Positions 29,570 to 41,739 of a stretch of 64,000 bases of DNA are shown in pieces; positions within the stretch are counted from its first letter, which is position 1, and the number at the start of each line of letters is the position of its first letter. This DNA comes from Prescottella defluvii (lineage in GTDB: Bacteria; Actinomycetota; Actinomycetes; Mycobacteriales; Mycobacteriaceae), in assembly GCA_029690005.1 (NCBI GenBank), contig CP121458.1:558001-622000 (forward strand). The letters are read 5' to 3'. Under the pieces are notes generated by a model. The model saw only the letters and a program-made list of their open reading frames with translations. It was not told the DNA's origin and ran no database searches. Position numbers and translations under genes: made by a program.

Positions 29570-30224
29570 TCGATCTCCGCCGGCATCCCGAAGCGTCGGA
29601 CGTACAGCTGCGCCGCGGCGACCCGCGGGTTCAGTTCGGGGCTGTGACCGACCCCGAGCGCGTCGAACACCCGGGTCACCATCTTCTCCACGCTGCGCAG
29701 GCTCGACCCGCGGCGGCGGGCGATCTCGGCGTTCGACCACCCGAGCGCGATGCAGCGCAACACGTCGAGCTGGGTGCGGGTAAGCCGCTCGAGGACCGCG
29801 TCCGGGTTGTCGTCGCGCGCCGGCCCCGGCGGCACCGGCTTCTCGACCAGCGCCGACTCCACCGCCGCGACCAGGTCCTCGACAGACTCGAGCGCCACCT
29901 TGTCGAGGAAGACCGATCCGGCCGGAACGCCCTCCCCGGTGCGATTCCCGCCCGCGGATAGTTCGTCAGGAACACCACCGCGCAGTGCGGCGCCTGCGCG
30001 TGGACGATCGTCGCCAGCTCCATGCCGTTGGGGCGGGTGCCGAGATCGATGTCGGTGACCAGCACGTCGGGGTCGATCTCGTCGAAATCGGCGAGCGCGA
30101 GTGCCGCGGACGGGCGGTCGTGCACCTCGAATCCGGCGTGCCGGAGCGCCTCGGCCACCAGCGAACGCATGAGGGGCTGGTCCTCGACGACCAGTGCCCT
30201 TCGCACCCACGCGCTTTCGCTCAC
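29566..30224 (-). CDS. NarL/LuxR-type response regulator (frameshifted)
   Basis: About 219 residues. The receiver domain has the acidic VVEDQ pocket, phospho-Asp in LVTDIDLG, the conserved Thr in FLTNYP and Lys in FLDKV. The C-terminal helix-turn-helix reads LTRTQLDVLRCIALGWSNAEIA and SLRSVEKMVTRVF. A single lost base near 29945, just after NYP, must be restored. Transcribed ahead of the histidine kinase with overlapping stop and start. Confidence 0.8.
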
Positions 30225-30279
30225 GCGACGAGATTAGCGGGTGCAACCGCCTCCTCGAGAGGTTGTGTGCATAGCTAAC

Positions 30280-30318
30280 GAACGGGCGCCGTACGCGTGG
30301 TGCGTACGACGCCCGTTC
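30280..30318 (-). terminator. Hairpin terminator after gabD2
   Basis: GAACGGGCG and CGCCCGTTC (9 bases) plus inner CGTACGC/GCGTACG arms, separated by one unpaired base on each side, form a long stem 18 bases after the gabD2 stop. No strong T run follows. Confidence 0.6.
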
Positions 30319-30335
30319 GCCGGGATCGAGCCGGG

Positions 30336-31888
30336 TCAGCGCCCCGGCAGGAACTTCATCGCCTTGACGAACGGCGGCAGCGCCTTGGCCCACACCTTGG
30401 CCGGAAGCCACCGCGGGCCACCGAGGTTGAGTACGCGCGTGGTCGCGACGGTCTGCGCCTCGGTGTACTTGAGCAGGCCGTCGTCGCCGTGCCGACGGCC
30501 CACACCGGACACGCCCATGCCGCCCATCGGCGCCGCGGTGCTCCCCCACGTCGGGGCGTACCCCTCGTCGACGTTGACAGTGCCGGCCATGACCCGGGAC
30601 GCGATGGCCTCGCCCTCGGCGTGGCTGCCGGCCCACACGCTCGCGTTGAGCCCGTACTCGGTGTCGTTGGCGCGGGCGATCGCCTCCTCGACGTCGGCGA
30701 CCGGGTAGATCGACACCAGCGGGCCGAAGGTCTCGTTCGCGTAGCACTCCATCTCGGGGGTGACGTCGGTGAGCACGGTGGGCTCGAAGAACAGCGGGCC
30801 CAGGTCGGGGCGCGCCTTGCCGCCGGCGACGACGGTGGCGCCCTTGGCGACCGCGTCGTCGACGTGCCCGCTGACGGTCTTGACCTGCGCCTCGGAGACG
30901 AGGCTGCCCATCTCGACACCGAACTCGTAACCGGGCGCCAGGCTGATGTTCCGGACCCGCTCGCCGAACATGCGGATGAACTCGGGCGCGATCGCCTCCT
31001 CGACGTAAATGCGCTCGACCGAGATGCACAGCTGGCCGGAGTTCGAGAAGCACGCGCGCACGGCGGCGTCGCAGACCTCGCGCAGGTTCGCCCCCGACGC
31101 GACGATCATCGGGTTCTTGCCGCCCAACTCGGCGGAGAACCCGATCAGGCGGCGGCCGGCTTGCTCGGCCAGCAGCCGTCCGGTGGCGGTGGAGCCCGTG
31201 AACATCAGGTAGTCGGTGTGCTCGACGAGCGCGGTGCCGACCACCGAGCCGGGCCCGGGTACCACCGCGAAGAGATCGCGCGGCAGCCCCGCCTGGTAGA
31301 GCAGCTCGACACAGGCGAGGGCGCAGTACGGGGTCTGGCTGTCCGGCTTGATCACCACGGCATTGCCGGCGAGCAGCGCCGCGATCGCGTCGGACACCGC
31401 GAGCGTCATCGGGTAGTTCCACGGCGAGATGACGCCGACGACGCCCTTCGCGTGGTGCCGGACGACGGTCTTGGTCAGCCCGGGCAGCATGCCCTGGACC
31501 CGCTTGGGGCGCAGCAGCTTCGGCGCCAGTCGAGCGTAGTAGCGCGAGGTCATCGCGATGTCGAGGACCTCTTCCTGCGCCGACGCCCGGGACTTGCCGG
31601 TCTCGGCCTGCGCCATGTCCATCAGCGCGGCGCGGTTCTCGAGGACCAGGTCGCGGTAGCGCAGGAAGATCTGGGCACGTTCGGCCGGGACCGCTGCTCC
31701 CACGCCTTCTGTGCCACGCGGGCCCGCTCGACTGCCGCGATCGCGTCGGCCGCGGTGCCGACCGGGACGGTCGCGAGTTCGCGTCCGGTGAAGGCCTCGA
31801 CCACCGGCCGCGTAGGACGGTCCGCCGCGTCAGGAATGGCGATGAGGTCGGCGAGGCGGGCGAATGTCGCCGCTGACGGAGCAGGCAT
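30336..31888 (-). CDS. gabD2: Succinate-semialdehyde dehydrogenase GabD2 (frameshifted)
   Basis: About 518 residues, closely matching mycobacterial GabD2 along its length: MPAPSAATFARLADL start, GVISPWNYPMTL, KPDSQTPYCALAC, FTGSTATGRLLAE, the catalytic Glu in SAELGGKNPM and Cys in SGQLCISVERIY, and LPGR at the end. It oxidises succinate semialdehyde to succinate. A G is missing near 31693 (AGCGGTCCCGG); restoring it gives EQRVPAERAQIF. Monocistronic, with its own terminator. Confidence 0.88.
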
Positions 31889-31961
31889 TTTTGTACTCCT
31901 ACCGGTGAGTAGATTTCGAGTTACACACAACCTACCCCGTCGGTGGCTGCCGTCACAGGGA

Positions 31962-32883
31962 TCACGATCCGAGACTGCCGAGGCCGCCGAGGGAACCCAG
32001 AGAACCGAGGGAGCCGGTACCGGTACCCGCCGCCGGGAAGTTGACCGTGCCGGAGTAGTCGTGCGCGATCGGGCCGCTTTGCAGCTTCACCGATGCCTGC
32101 CACGGCCCGGCCGGCAGATCGACGCTGCCGGGGATGACGAACCGCACCTTGCCGGTGGCGCCCGCGCGATTGTCGTGGCGTCGGGGTACACCGGTCCGAC
32201 TGCGATTCCCTGCGGACCGACGAGATTCAGCTCGCCGTCGAGGTCGAGCGCCCAGGTGCCGGTGTTGCGGACGTCGGCCACCACCACGACCTGGCCCTTG
32301 GAATCACGTTCGGCGGTGAGTCCGGAGATCGCGAAGTCCGCAGTCTGTCCGCTCGGGGGAACCACCGTCGGATACGTGCGGACGCCGACCCGGTTCGCCG
32401 TCGACAGTCCGGAGCTGTCGTCCTTGGCCTGCACCCAGACGACCCCGTACTGCGTCCCGACGGGTGCATCCGCGGGGACGGTGATCGTGACGGTCACGAC
32501 AGCGCTCGCGCCAGGGGTGAGCGAGAGGGTCTGCTTGTCCACGCTCGTCCAGCCGGTGAGGCGATTGGCCGTGCCCCGGTCCTGGACCGTGTACTGGCCG
32601 CTCCTCATCGCCGCCGCACCGGCGTACACCTCGATGGTCCGGGGCTGATCGATGCCGTTCGAGACCTGTATGCGCCGTTTGATGGGAGCAGTGCCGGGCT
32701 GAACATTCTCGAAGATGTAGTTCTGCGACGCGAAACCGTCCCCGGCGAAGGATCCAGGAGTCGGACGCCGATCGATCCGCTCGTGGTGACAACGGGATCG
32801 GCGTGGACGACCGCCGTGGACGCCGCGACGATCGAGGCGACCAGGGCCAGCAGCGTGAGCAACTGTCGCACAACAGAACGCAT
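31962..32883 (-). CDS. Secreted DUF916-like surface protein, second copy (two frameshifts)
   Basis: Paralogue of 1-953: signal peptide MRSVVRQLLTLLALV to VHA, then GSIGVRLLD, YIFENVQPGT, VYAGAAAMRSGQYTV, the GVVWVQAKDDSSGLS region and the C-terminal PAGPWQASVKLQSG strand. Shifts near 32763 and 32165 must be repaired. Unlike the first copy it seems to lack a membrane anchor and ends in a Gly-Ser-Leu repeat (GSLGSLGSLGGLGSLGS). Transcribed after the WxL-like gene at 32953. Probably extracellular and wall-associated. Confidence 0.6.
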
Positions 32884-32952
32884 GGAATTCACCTTCGTGG
32901 ATGCCTGGTGGCGGGTGTATGACCGAGCCGCCACCGGGGAGGATTCGGTCGG

Positions 32953-33480
32953 CTAAACGGCTGAATGGGTCAGGATCGCACTGTAATCCCCGATGGTCAC
33001 CCCGTCGGACGCGTCGACGCGGAGCGACGGCGTCCATTGGAACGTCACGTCCGGCCTACTGTTGCTCGCTATCCCGACCACGGGTTTGGTCGTTTCCAAC
33101 GTCTGCGGACCGGTGCTCCGGAAGCCCATGGTCTCGGCGCCTGCCGTGTAGGTCACGCCGGATCTGGGGATGATCGTGGAGCCATTGGTGAAGTCCGAGA
33201 TCGAGGCGGACACGGTGACCGAGCGTCCGGTGCCGCTACGACGATCACGGACGGCGGAGACCACCGTCGGGCCGCCGACCTCGTTCTGCCCGTTCGCCCA
33301 GACCATGGGGGTTGTTGTCGGGACGGTCAACTCGAGTGGACCTTCCTCTCCGGCGACGGTGAACGTCACGTCGGTGGTTCCGCTGGTCTCGGCCGAGGCC
33401 GAGCCGGCGAGTGATCCAGGAACGGCCACCGACGCGAACGCGATCGCGCCGACGCCGAGCACTGCTGCCGTCCTACGCAA
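32953..33480 (-). CDS. Small secreted WxL-like beta protein, second copy
   Basis: The likely start is TTG 33480, directly behind GGAGGAACCAG, giving a standard signal peptide (RRTAAVLGVGAIAFASVAV to ASA). Longer upstream starts add an implausible leader. The mature 145 residues have TTDVTFTVAGEEG near the N-terminus and QWTPSLRVDASDG with a closing strand, as in the copy at 1020-1546. No frameshift is needed here, so it served to correct that copy. Confidence 0.6.
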   Translation of the reverse strand: MRRTAAVLGVGAIAFASVAVPGSLAGSASAETSGTTDVTFTVAGEEGPLELTVPTTTPMVWANGQNEVGGPTVVSAVRDRRSGTGRSVTVSASISDFTNGSTIIPRSGVTYTAGAETMGFRSTGPQTLETTKPVVGIASNSRPDVTFQWTPSLRVDASDGVTIGDYSAILTHSAV

Positions 33481-33618
33481 CTGGTTCCTCCGGTGAGCTG
33501 TACGGAAAACACGGGCTACCGAAACGACGATCGAGATGCGTTCGAAGCGACTCATTTCAACAAACAATTGGACGCTTGTCCACAATTTCGCTCGTTCGAG
33601 GAACCGCAGAATCCTGGG

Positions 33619-35216
33619 TCAGACGGCCGAGACGACTTCCTTCGCCCAGCGGTAGTCGGCCTTTCCGCTGGGGGACCTGCGGATCGCCGGGACCACGACG
33701 ACCGACCGCGGAATCTTGTAGCCCGCCACATGGGTGCGGCAGTGCTCGGCGATCTCGGCGGTGTCGGTGTCGTCGAATCCGGACCGCAGCTGGACCACCG
33801 CGGCGACCTTCTCGCCGAACCGGACGTCGGGCGCCCCCGCGACCAGCGCGTCGAGCACCGCCGGATGCGTCTTGAGCGCCTGCTCCACCTCTTCCGGATA
33901 CACCTTCTCGCCACCGGAGTTGATGCACGTCGAGCCGCGGCCGAGGAGCAGGATGGTGCCGTCCGGCTCCATCCGTCCCATGTCGCCGAGTACGGCCATT
34001 CGCACCCCGTCGACCACCGGGAACGTCGCGGCGGTCTTGGCCCCGTCGTTGTAGTACGCGACCGGGACATGACCCTTGCGCGCGAGATAGCCCACCTCGT
34101 CGGAGCCCGGCTCGATCGGCCGGAAGTTCTCGTCCACGAGAATCATGTTGGGGTTGTGGCGAATTCGCTTGGTACCGTCGTCACCGAACTCCACGATGCC
34201 GTCGTTGCCGGTCTCCGACGCCCCGAAGGCATCCTTGATGACCATACCCGGAACCATCTCGCGCAGTTCGTCCTTGAGCTTCGGAGAGAACAGCGCGCCC
34301 CGGAGCCCATCAGCTTCAGCGAGCTCAGGTCGTAGCGGTCGCCGCGCTCGCGGATCGCCTCGGCGATGGGCCGGGCGATGGCGTCCCCGACCACGGTGAT
34401 GCCGGCGATCTTCTCGGCCTCGATCAGGCGGAGCACCTCGACGGGATCGAAGGTGCGGGTGAGCACGCGCGGGGCACCCATGAAGAACGCGGTGAGCAGC
34501 GAGTAGATGGCGGCACCGTGCATGAGCGGCGGAATCAGCAGGTAGACCTGCGGTTCGGTGTTGGCGACGGCACCGGCGACGACCTCCTCGACCGAATGCC
34601 GGGGCGCGCCACCGATGTTCCCGCCGGACAGCGCGGCGAAGTAGAAGTCCTCGTGGCGCCACACCACACCCTTGGGCATCCCGGTGGTGCCACCGGTGTA
34701 GATCACGAAGTGGTCGTCCGCGCTGCGCGGCCCGAAGCCCCGGGCGTCGGACTGCGCGGCGAGCGCGTCCTCGTAGTCGGCGACGGTGACGCCGTCGTAG
34801 CCGGCGGGCATCCCCTCGTGCTCGCCGACCACGACGACGTGTCCGATGCCGGGCGCCTGCGGCAGCGCGGCCCCGGTCGGCTCGAGGTACTCGTTCTCGA
34901 CGATCAGCACGACGCTGTCGGAGTTCGTGTACAGGTACACCAACTCGGCGTCGGTGTAGCGGAAGTTGACGTTGATGGGGACGGCGCGGATCTTCAGGCA
35001 CGCCAGCAGCGCCTCGACGTACTCCATGCGGTTGCGCATGTGGATGGCGACGTGCCCGCCCGGCTGCACCCCGACAGACTCGAGGTGGTGCGCGAGCCGG
35101 TTGGCCCGCCGGTCCAGCTCGGCGTAGCTGCGACGCTCGTCCCCGCACACCACCGGCACCCGATCGGGAATCGCGTCCGTGACGGCTTCGTACAGGTCGG
35201 CGATGTTGAGCGTCAC
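33619..35216 (-). CDS. Acyl-CoA synthetase, FadD19-like (frameshifted)
   Basis: GTG 35216 opens a protein of about 532 residues. AMP-binding motifs: YTGGTTGMPKGVVWRHED (P-loop), FGASETG, GDMGRM and GRGSTCINSGGEKVYPEEVE. The TGGTTG P-loop variant and LNIADLYEAV start are those of FadD19-type ligases, which activate steroid side chains; this is a paralogue, so the acid is uncertain. One base is lost near 34303 (restoring GALFSPKLKDEL). It points away from the TetR at 35391. Confidence 0.75.
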
Positions 35217-35385
35217 GTAGGTCCATCCTCACTGTGCAGTGACCCGGATCACGGGCCCATTCGTTCGCGAAGCTAACACAGTCGAGCGTTTGATGGGGCC
35301 AAAATCCTTGTGCCGGTGTCTTCGTCAAGATTCCATAAGGACCGCACGGAGCACCTTGCGGCTATTGAACAGGCGCGTAAGACTT

Positions 35386-35399
35386 TGAACATGCGTTCA
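35386..35399. promoter_or_regulatory. Predicted TetR operator over the TetR start
   Basis: TGAACATGCGTTCA has 5-base perfect arms and contains the ATG at 35391. The TGAA-N6-TTCA form recurs twice at 38569-38625. If this is the operator, the true start may be ATG 35403. Confidence 0.45.
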
Positions 35400-36037
35400 G
35401 CCATGGGTGTTCCTGCGGATCGGGACCTGAATACTCGGGCCCGAATCCGTGACGCCGCGATCCGGGTGTTCGGCGAACAGGGATTCGACGCCGGCGTCCG
35501 GGCGGTCGCGACCGAGGCCGGGGTCTCCCCCGGCCTGGTGAACCACCACTTCGGCTCCAAGCAGGGCCTGCGGGCGGTGTGCGACGAACACGTCTCGGAC
35601 ATCATTCTCACCGAGAAACGCGAGGTGCTCGCGTCGACGGGACCGGCCCGGATGCTCGCGGCCTTGAGCGAGATCGACCGATATGTGCCCCTCGTCGCGT
35701 ACCTCGTACGGTCCTTCCAGGCCGGCGGTGAGCTCGCGGCATCGCTGTTCGAGCACATGGTTGCCGGGGTCGAGGAGTACCTCGAGGCCGGCGTCGCGGA
35801 GGGCCGAGTGCGGCCCAGCCGCGACCCCTCCGCACGCGCGCGGTATCTCGCGATGAACAGCCTCGGCTCGACGCTGCTGTTCCTGCAGATGCGCACCGAA
35901 CCCGACGGCTCGGTGGACTACGCCCGCGTGATCCGGGAGATGACCGACGAGATCATGCTCCCGCCCTCGAGGCCTACACCGAGGGCCTGTTCACCGATTC
36001 GACAATGCTCGACGCCTACACCGAGGAGAGGGCATGA
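35391..36037 (+). CDS. TetR-family regulator of the ABC exporter (frameshifted)
   Basis: About 214 residues. The N-terminal helix-turn-helix is typical ([37 protein letters not shown]). The ligand domain is unremarkable. A base lost near 35964 hides the end; restoring it gives [12 protein letters not shown] and a TGA overlapping the ABC ATPase ATG. The loss makes the frame run on falsely for 1,700 codons through the next genes. Expected to repress the exporter and possibly the ligase at 38658. Confidence 0.8.
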
Positions 36038-36934
36038 CCACGATCATCGAAGTCGAGAAGCTGGAGAAGACGTTCGGGACCACCCGGGCGCTCGACGGGC
36101 TGGACCTGACGGTCCGCGAGGGCGAGGTCCACGGGTTCCTCGGCCCCGACGGCGCCGGCAAGTCCACCACGATCCGCGTGCTGCTCGGCATGCTGCGCGC
36201 CAACGGCGGCACCGCAACGCTCTTCGGTCGCGACGCGTGGCGGGACGCCGTCGACCTGCACCGCGACGTCGCGTACGTGCCGGGCGACGTGACGCTGTGG
36301 CCGTCGCTGACCGGCGGCGAGATCATCGACCTGCTCGCCCGGATGCGCGGCGGTCTCGACACCGCCCGCCGGGCCGACCTGATCGAACGCTTCGACCTCG
36401 ACCCGCGCAAGAAGGCGCGCTCGTACTCGAAGGGCAATCGTCAGAAGGTAGCGGTGATCTCCGCGTTCTCGTCGAACGCCAGGCTGCTGCTGTTGGACGA
36501 GCCCACGTCTGGCCTGGATCCGTTGATGGAGAAGGTGTTCCGCGACTGCATCGCCGAGGCCGGAGCCCGTGGCGTGACGGTACTGCTGTCGAGCCACATC
36601 CTGTCCGAGGTGGACGCCCTGTGCGAGAAGGTCACCATCATTCGGGCCGGGAAGGCGGTCGAAAGCGGTTCGATCGCGTCGATGCGACACCTCAGCCGCA
36701 CATCGATCACCGCCGAACTCACCGGGGACCCTGGCGATCTCAGCCGCATACCCGGTGTCGAGGACGTACGGATCGACGGAAGCACGCTGCACTGCCAGGT
36801 GGACGCCGAGAGCCTGGGCTCGCTGATCCGCACGCTCGGCGACGCCGGTGTGCGCAGCCTGGTCAGCACCCCGCCGACGCTTCGAGGAACTGTTCCTGCG
36901 GCACTACGAACTCACGGAGGAGGTGCGAGTATGA
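36034..36934 (+). CDS. ABC exporter ATPase subunit (frameshifted)
   Basis: About 299 residues. Walker [11 protein letters not shown] (Asp replaces the usual Asn), signature YSKGNRQKV, Walker [14 protein letters not shown] and the switch His in LLSSHI. The end is shifted by one extra base in CTTCGAG (36880-36886); as CTCGAG it reads [20 protein letters not shown], the standard end of antibiotic-exporter ATPases. ATGA overlaps at both ends join it to TetR and permease. Confidence 0.85.
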
Positions 36935-38560
36935 CCACCACCGCGACACCGGCCGCCGTCCGCACGGCGGTATCGGCGTCCTCGCCTTACGCCGGCACGG
37001 GGCGCTGGTGCGCCTGGCCCTGCGACGCGACCGCGTGATCCTGCCGCTGTGGTCGATCACCGTCGGTCTGCTGCCGATCGTCTACGGCAAAGCGATCATG
37101 GGGCTCTACACCACGCAGAGTCAGCTCGATGCCTTCGCGGCGTCCACCGCGTCCCTCAAGTCCGAAATCGCCTTGGTGGGGCCGATCTTCGGCTCCAGTG
37201 TGGGTGCGCTGACGACCTGGCGTGCCGGCTACCTGTTCACTTTCGTCGCCGTCGCAGTCATCCTCACGGTGATCCGGCACACCCGGACCGAGGAGGAGGC
37301 CGGCCGCACCGAACTGCTCGAATCGACGGCGGTGGGCCGGTACGCGGGCCTGACCGCGGCCCTGCTCGTCGCGGGACTCGGAGCGGCCGTCAGCGCCGTC
37401 GTCGGCACTCTCGGGTTGATCTCGATCGGGATCGGCGGCTCCGGCGCAATCGCGTTCGGGGCGGCCGTGTTCGGTGCGGGCGCCGTGTTCGCCGGCGTCG
37501 CCGCGGTGGCCGCGCAGGTGAGCACCGGCGCCCGGCTCGCCCGCGGCATCGCGTTCGCGGTGCTGGCGGTCGCCTTCCTGCTCCGCGCCGTGGGCGACGC
37601 CGGATCGGGGACGCTGTCGTGGCTGTCGCCGATCGGCTGGGCGCAGCAGCTACGCCCGTACGCCGACGAACGCTGGTGGGTACTGCTGCTGCCGGCCGTC
37701 ACCACCGTCGTGCTCGTCGCCGTCGCCTACCGTCTACTCACGCGCCGTGACCTGGGCGCGGGCCTCATCGCCGAACGCCCCGGCCCGGCGACGTCGCCGC
37801 CGTCGCTGTCCGGTCCGGTCGGACTGGCGTGGCGCTCGCAACGCGGGCTCCTGATCGCGTGGACGGTGGGACTGACGGTGTTCGCGCTCGTGATGGGCGG
37901 CGCCGCACACGGTGTCAGCGATCAGCTGGGAAGCAGCACAGCCGTCACGCAGGCACTGGCCCGACTGGGCGGCGCGCAGGCGATCGAGGACTCGTTCCTC
38001 CAGTTGGCGTTCACCATCTTCGGGCTTCTCGCCGGCGCGTACTCGATCTCCGCAGTGCTGCAACTGCACGATGAGGAGGAATCCGGCCGCGCCGAGTCGG
38101 TGCTGGCCGCGTCGATCGGGCGGCCGCGCTGGGCGATGAGCCACATCGTGTTCGCGCTCCTCGGCCCCGCGGTCGCACTCGCGATCGCAGGCCTCGCGGC
38201 GGGAATCGCGTACGGGGCGTCGATCGACGACGTGGGCGGACAGGTGCCGCGCATTCTCGCCGCCGGGCTGGTGCAGCTGCCCGGCGTGTGGCTGCTGACC
38301 GGGATCGCCGTCGCGATGTTCGGTCTCATCCCGCGCTTCGCACCGGCCGCGTGGGGTGTCTTCGGCGCGATGATGGCGCTGTACGTGTTCGGCATGGTCG
38401 CCGACGTCCCCGGCTCCTGCTCGACCTGGTTCCGTTCCTGCACCTGCCGCGGCTGCCCGGCGGGGAGTTCCAGGCCGCCCCGATCGTGTGGCTACTGCTC
38501 ATCGCCGCCGCGCTGCTGGGCGTCGGGCTCGCCGCGCTGCGACGGCGCGACCTCCGCTGA
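36931..38560 (+). CDS. ABC exporter permease, antibiotic-exporter type (two frameshifts)
   Basis: About 544 residues with roughly 12 membrane helices in two repeats (each with an [10 protein letters not shown] or [13 protein letters not shown] segment after an early helix), as in fused actinobacterial 'exporter of polyketide antibiotics' permeases. Shifts near 36965 and 38408 must be repaired; the end then reads [19 protein letters not shown] and stops at RRRDLR. Works with the ATPase at 36034. Substrate is likely a hydrophobic drug or lipid. Confidence 0.8.
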
Positions 38561-38568
38561 CCAGCCGC

Positions 38569-38625
38569 TGAACGGGAATTCACGTCACACTTTCGAGACC
38601 GAACCGTGCCATGAATTCCCGTTCA
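38569..38625. promoter_or_regulatory. Paired TGAA-N6-TTCA sites before the fadD15-like gene
   Basis: TGAACGGGAATTCA (38569-38582) and its exact reverse complement TGAATTCCCGTTCA (38612-38625) lie 29 bases apart. Each alone is a TGAA-N6-TTCA half-palindrome like the site at the TetR start. They are well placed to control the gene at 38658. A hairpin ending the exporter operon is the alternative reading. Confidence 0.5.
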
Positions 38626-38657
38626 GGGGTTGCGGCGGGGTTCCTAGACTCGGAATC

Positions 38658-40499
38658 ATGACAGCTTCGCGCGCGTCAGACGAGGTCGTGGACTGGTCCA
38701 AGATCGAGGAGCGGGCGCCGTCGGTTGCTCAGCTGTTCGTCGACCGGGTAGCCGCGACACCACATTCCGAGGCCTTCCGGTACCCCGAGGGCGACGTGTG
38801 GACCAGCGTCACGTGGTCCGACGTGGGCCGACGGGTCCGAACTCTGGCCGCGGGCCTGATCGCGCTCGGCGTCGAGCCCGAGCAGCGCGTCGCAGTCGCG
38901 TCCGCCACCCGCTACGAGTGGGTGCTCGCCGACCTCGCGGTGATGTGCGCCGGCGCCGCGACCACCACCGTCTATCCCTCGACGACCGCGTCCGACGTCG
39001 CGTTCATCGTCTCCAACTCGGGCAGCCGCATCGTCGTCGCGGAGGACGAGGCCCAGCTGGCCAAGCTCCGCGAGCACCGCGGGGAACTGCCCGACGTCCA
39101 GCGGGTGGTGCTGATCGACGGCACCGTGCCCGACGACGAGTGGGTGATCGGCTTCGACGAGCTCGAGCGGCTCGGCGACCGACTGCTCGCCGAGCGCCCC
39201 GACGCGGTCGACGAGCGCCTCGCCGGGATCTCCCCGGACAGCCTCGCGACGCTGATCTACACGTCGGGCACGACGGGTCGGCCCAAGGGAGTGCGGCTGC
39301 CGCATTCGGCGTGGACGTACGAGGCGGCGGCGATCGACGCGGTCGGCATCCTCGACGCCGACGACCTGCAGTACCTGTGGCTGCCGTTGTCCCACGTGTT
39401 CGGCAAGATCCTGCTGACGCTGCCGCTGCAGATCGGGTTCGCGACCGCCGTCGACGGGCACGTCGACAAGATCGTCGACAACCTCGCCGTGGTGAGGCCG
39501 ACGTTCATGGGTGCGGCGCCGCGGATTTTCGAGAAGGCGTACGCACGCATCATCGGCACCGTGAAGGAAGAAGGCGGGGTGAAGGAGAAGATCTTCAATT
39601 GGGCGATCGGCGTGGGACTGGCCGCATCGAAGGCCCGCCAGGCCGGAAAACCGTTGTCGGGCATGCAGAAGGCCCAGCATGCGCTCGCCGACCGGCTGGT
39701 GTTCCGGACCATCCGCGACCGGTTCGGCGGTCGGCTGAAGTTCTTCATCTCCGGCTCCGCCGCCCTGGATCGCAATGTGGCGCAGTGGTTCGACGCCGTC
39801 GGCATCATCGTCCTCGAGGGCTACGGGCTGTCCGAGACCAGTGCGGCGTCGCTCGTCAACCGGCCGTCGGCCTATCGCTTCGGAACCGTCGGCTGGGTCA
39901 TTCCCGGCACCGACGCCAAGATCGCCGGTGACGGCGAGATCCTGATCAAGGGTCCCGGCGTGATGAGCGGCTACCACCACAACCCCGAGGCCACCGCCGA
40001 GTCGCTCGACACCGACGGCTGGTTCCACACCGGCGACATCGGCACGATCGACGCCGACGGCTTCCTGCGTATCACCGACCGCAAGAAGGACATGTTCAAG
40101 ACGTCCAACGGCAAGTATGTGGCGCCGTCGGCGATCGCCGCGACGTTCAAGGGCATCTGCCCGTACGTCGGCGAGATCATCGTGAGCGGCGAGGGCAAGT
40201 CGTACTGCGTCGCCCTCATCAGCCTCGACGGCGAGGCGATCTCCGAGTGGGCCGTCGAGAACGGTATGGGCGACAAGCCACTCAGTGAGATCGCCGGCGC
40301 CGGGTCCACCGTCGCGATGATGAGCGCCTACGTGGACCAACTCAACGCCGGCCTCAACCGCTGGGAGCAGATCAAGCGGTTCACGATCCTCGAGCGTGAA
40401 CTCACCGTCGAGAACGGTGAGATCACCCCCAGCATGAAGCTCAAGCGCAAGAAGGTGGTCGACAACTTCTCCGAACGGATCACCGCGCTGTACGGCTGA
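38658..40499 (+). CDS. fadD15: Long-chain fatty-acid-CoA ligase, FadD15-like
   Basis: 613 residues, intact. Long-chain ACSL-type features: [18 protein letters not shown]-loop, [29 protein letters not shown] and the [17 protein letters not shown] hinge, and [13 protein letters not shown] near the C-terminus. Actinobacterial FadD15 enzymes of this type activate long-chain fatty acids for oxidation or lipid synthesis. Six bases separate it from the convergent acyl-CoA dehydrogenase. The symbol is by similarity to the M. tuberculosis family. Confidence 0.82.
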   Translation: MTASRASDEVVDWSKIEERAPSVAQLFVDRVAATPHSEAFRYPEGDVWTSVTWSDVGRRVRTLAAGLIALGVEPEQRVAVASATRYEWVLADLAVMCAGAATTTVYPSTTASDVAFIVSNSGSRIVVAEDEAQLAKLREHRGELPDVQRVVLIDGTVPDDEWVIGFDELERLGDRLLAERPDAVDERLAGISPDSLATLIYTSGTTGRPKGVRLPHSAWTYEAAAIDAVGILDADDLQYLWLPLSHVFGKILLTLPLQIGFATAVDGHVDKIVDNLAVVRPTFMGAAPRIFEKAYARIIGTVKEEGGVKEKIFNWAIGVGLAASKARQAGKPLSGMQKAQHALADRLVFRTIRDRFGGRLKFFISGSAALDRNVAQWFDAVGIIVLEGYGLSETSAASLVNRPSAYRFGTVGWVIPGTDAKIAGDGEILIKGPGVMSGYHHNPEATAESLDTDGWFHTGDIGTIDADGFLRITDRKKDMFKTSNGKYVAPSAIAATFKGICPYVGEIIVSGEGKSYCVALISLDGEAISEWAVENGMGDKPLSEIAGAGSTVAMMSAYVDQLNAGLNRWEQIKRFTILERELTVENGEITPSMKLKRKKVVDNFSERITALYG

Positions 40500-40505
40500 G
40501 CGGCG

Positions 40506-41705
<1,200 letters not shown>

Positions 41706-41739
41706 CAGATGTTCCTCTCGATTCGAAGGTGGAAGGCGG

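Noticed and set aside
35310..40499. A single open frame of 1,729 codons suggesting a giant fusion protein
   Set aside because: It is TetR, out-of-frame ABC ATPase, permease and FadD15 joined only because single-base shifts remove real stops; each part has its own start, ribosome site and frame.
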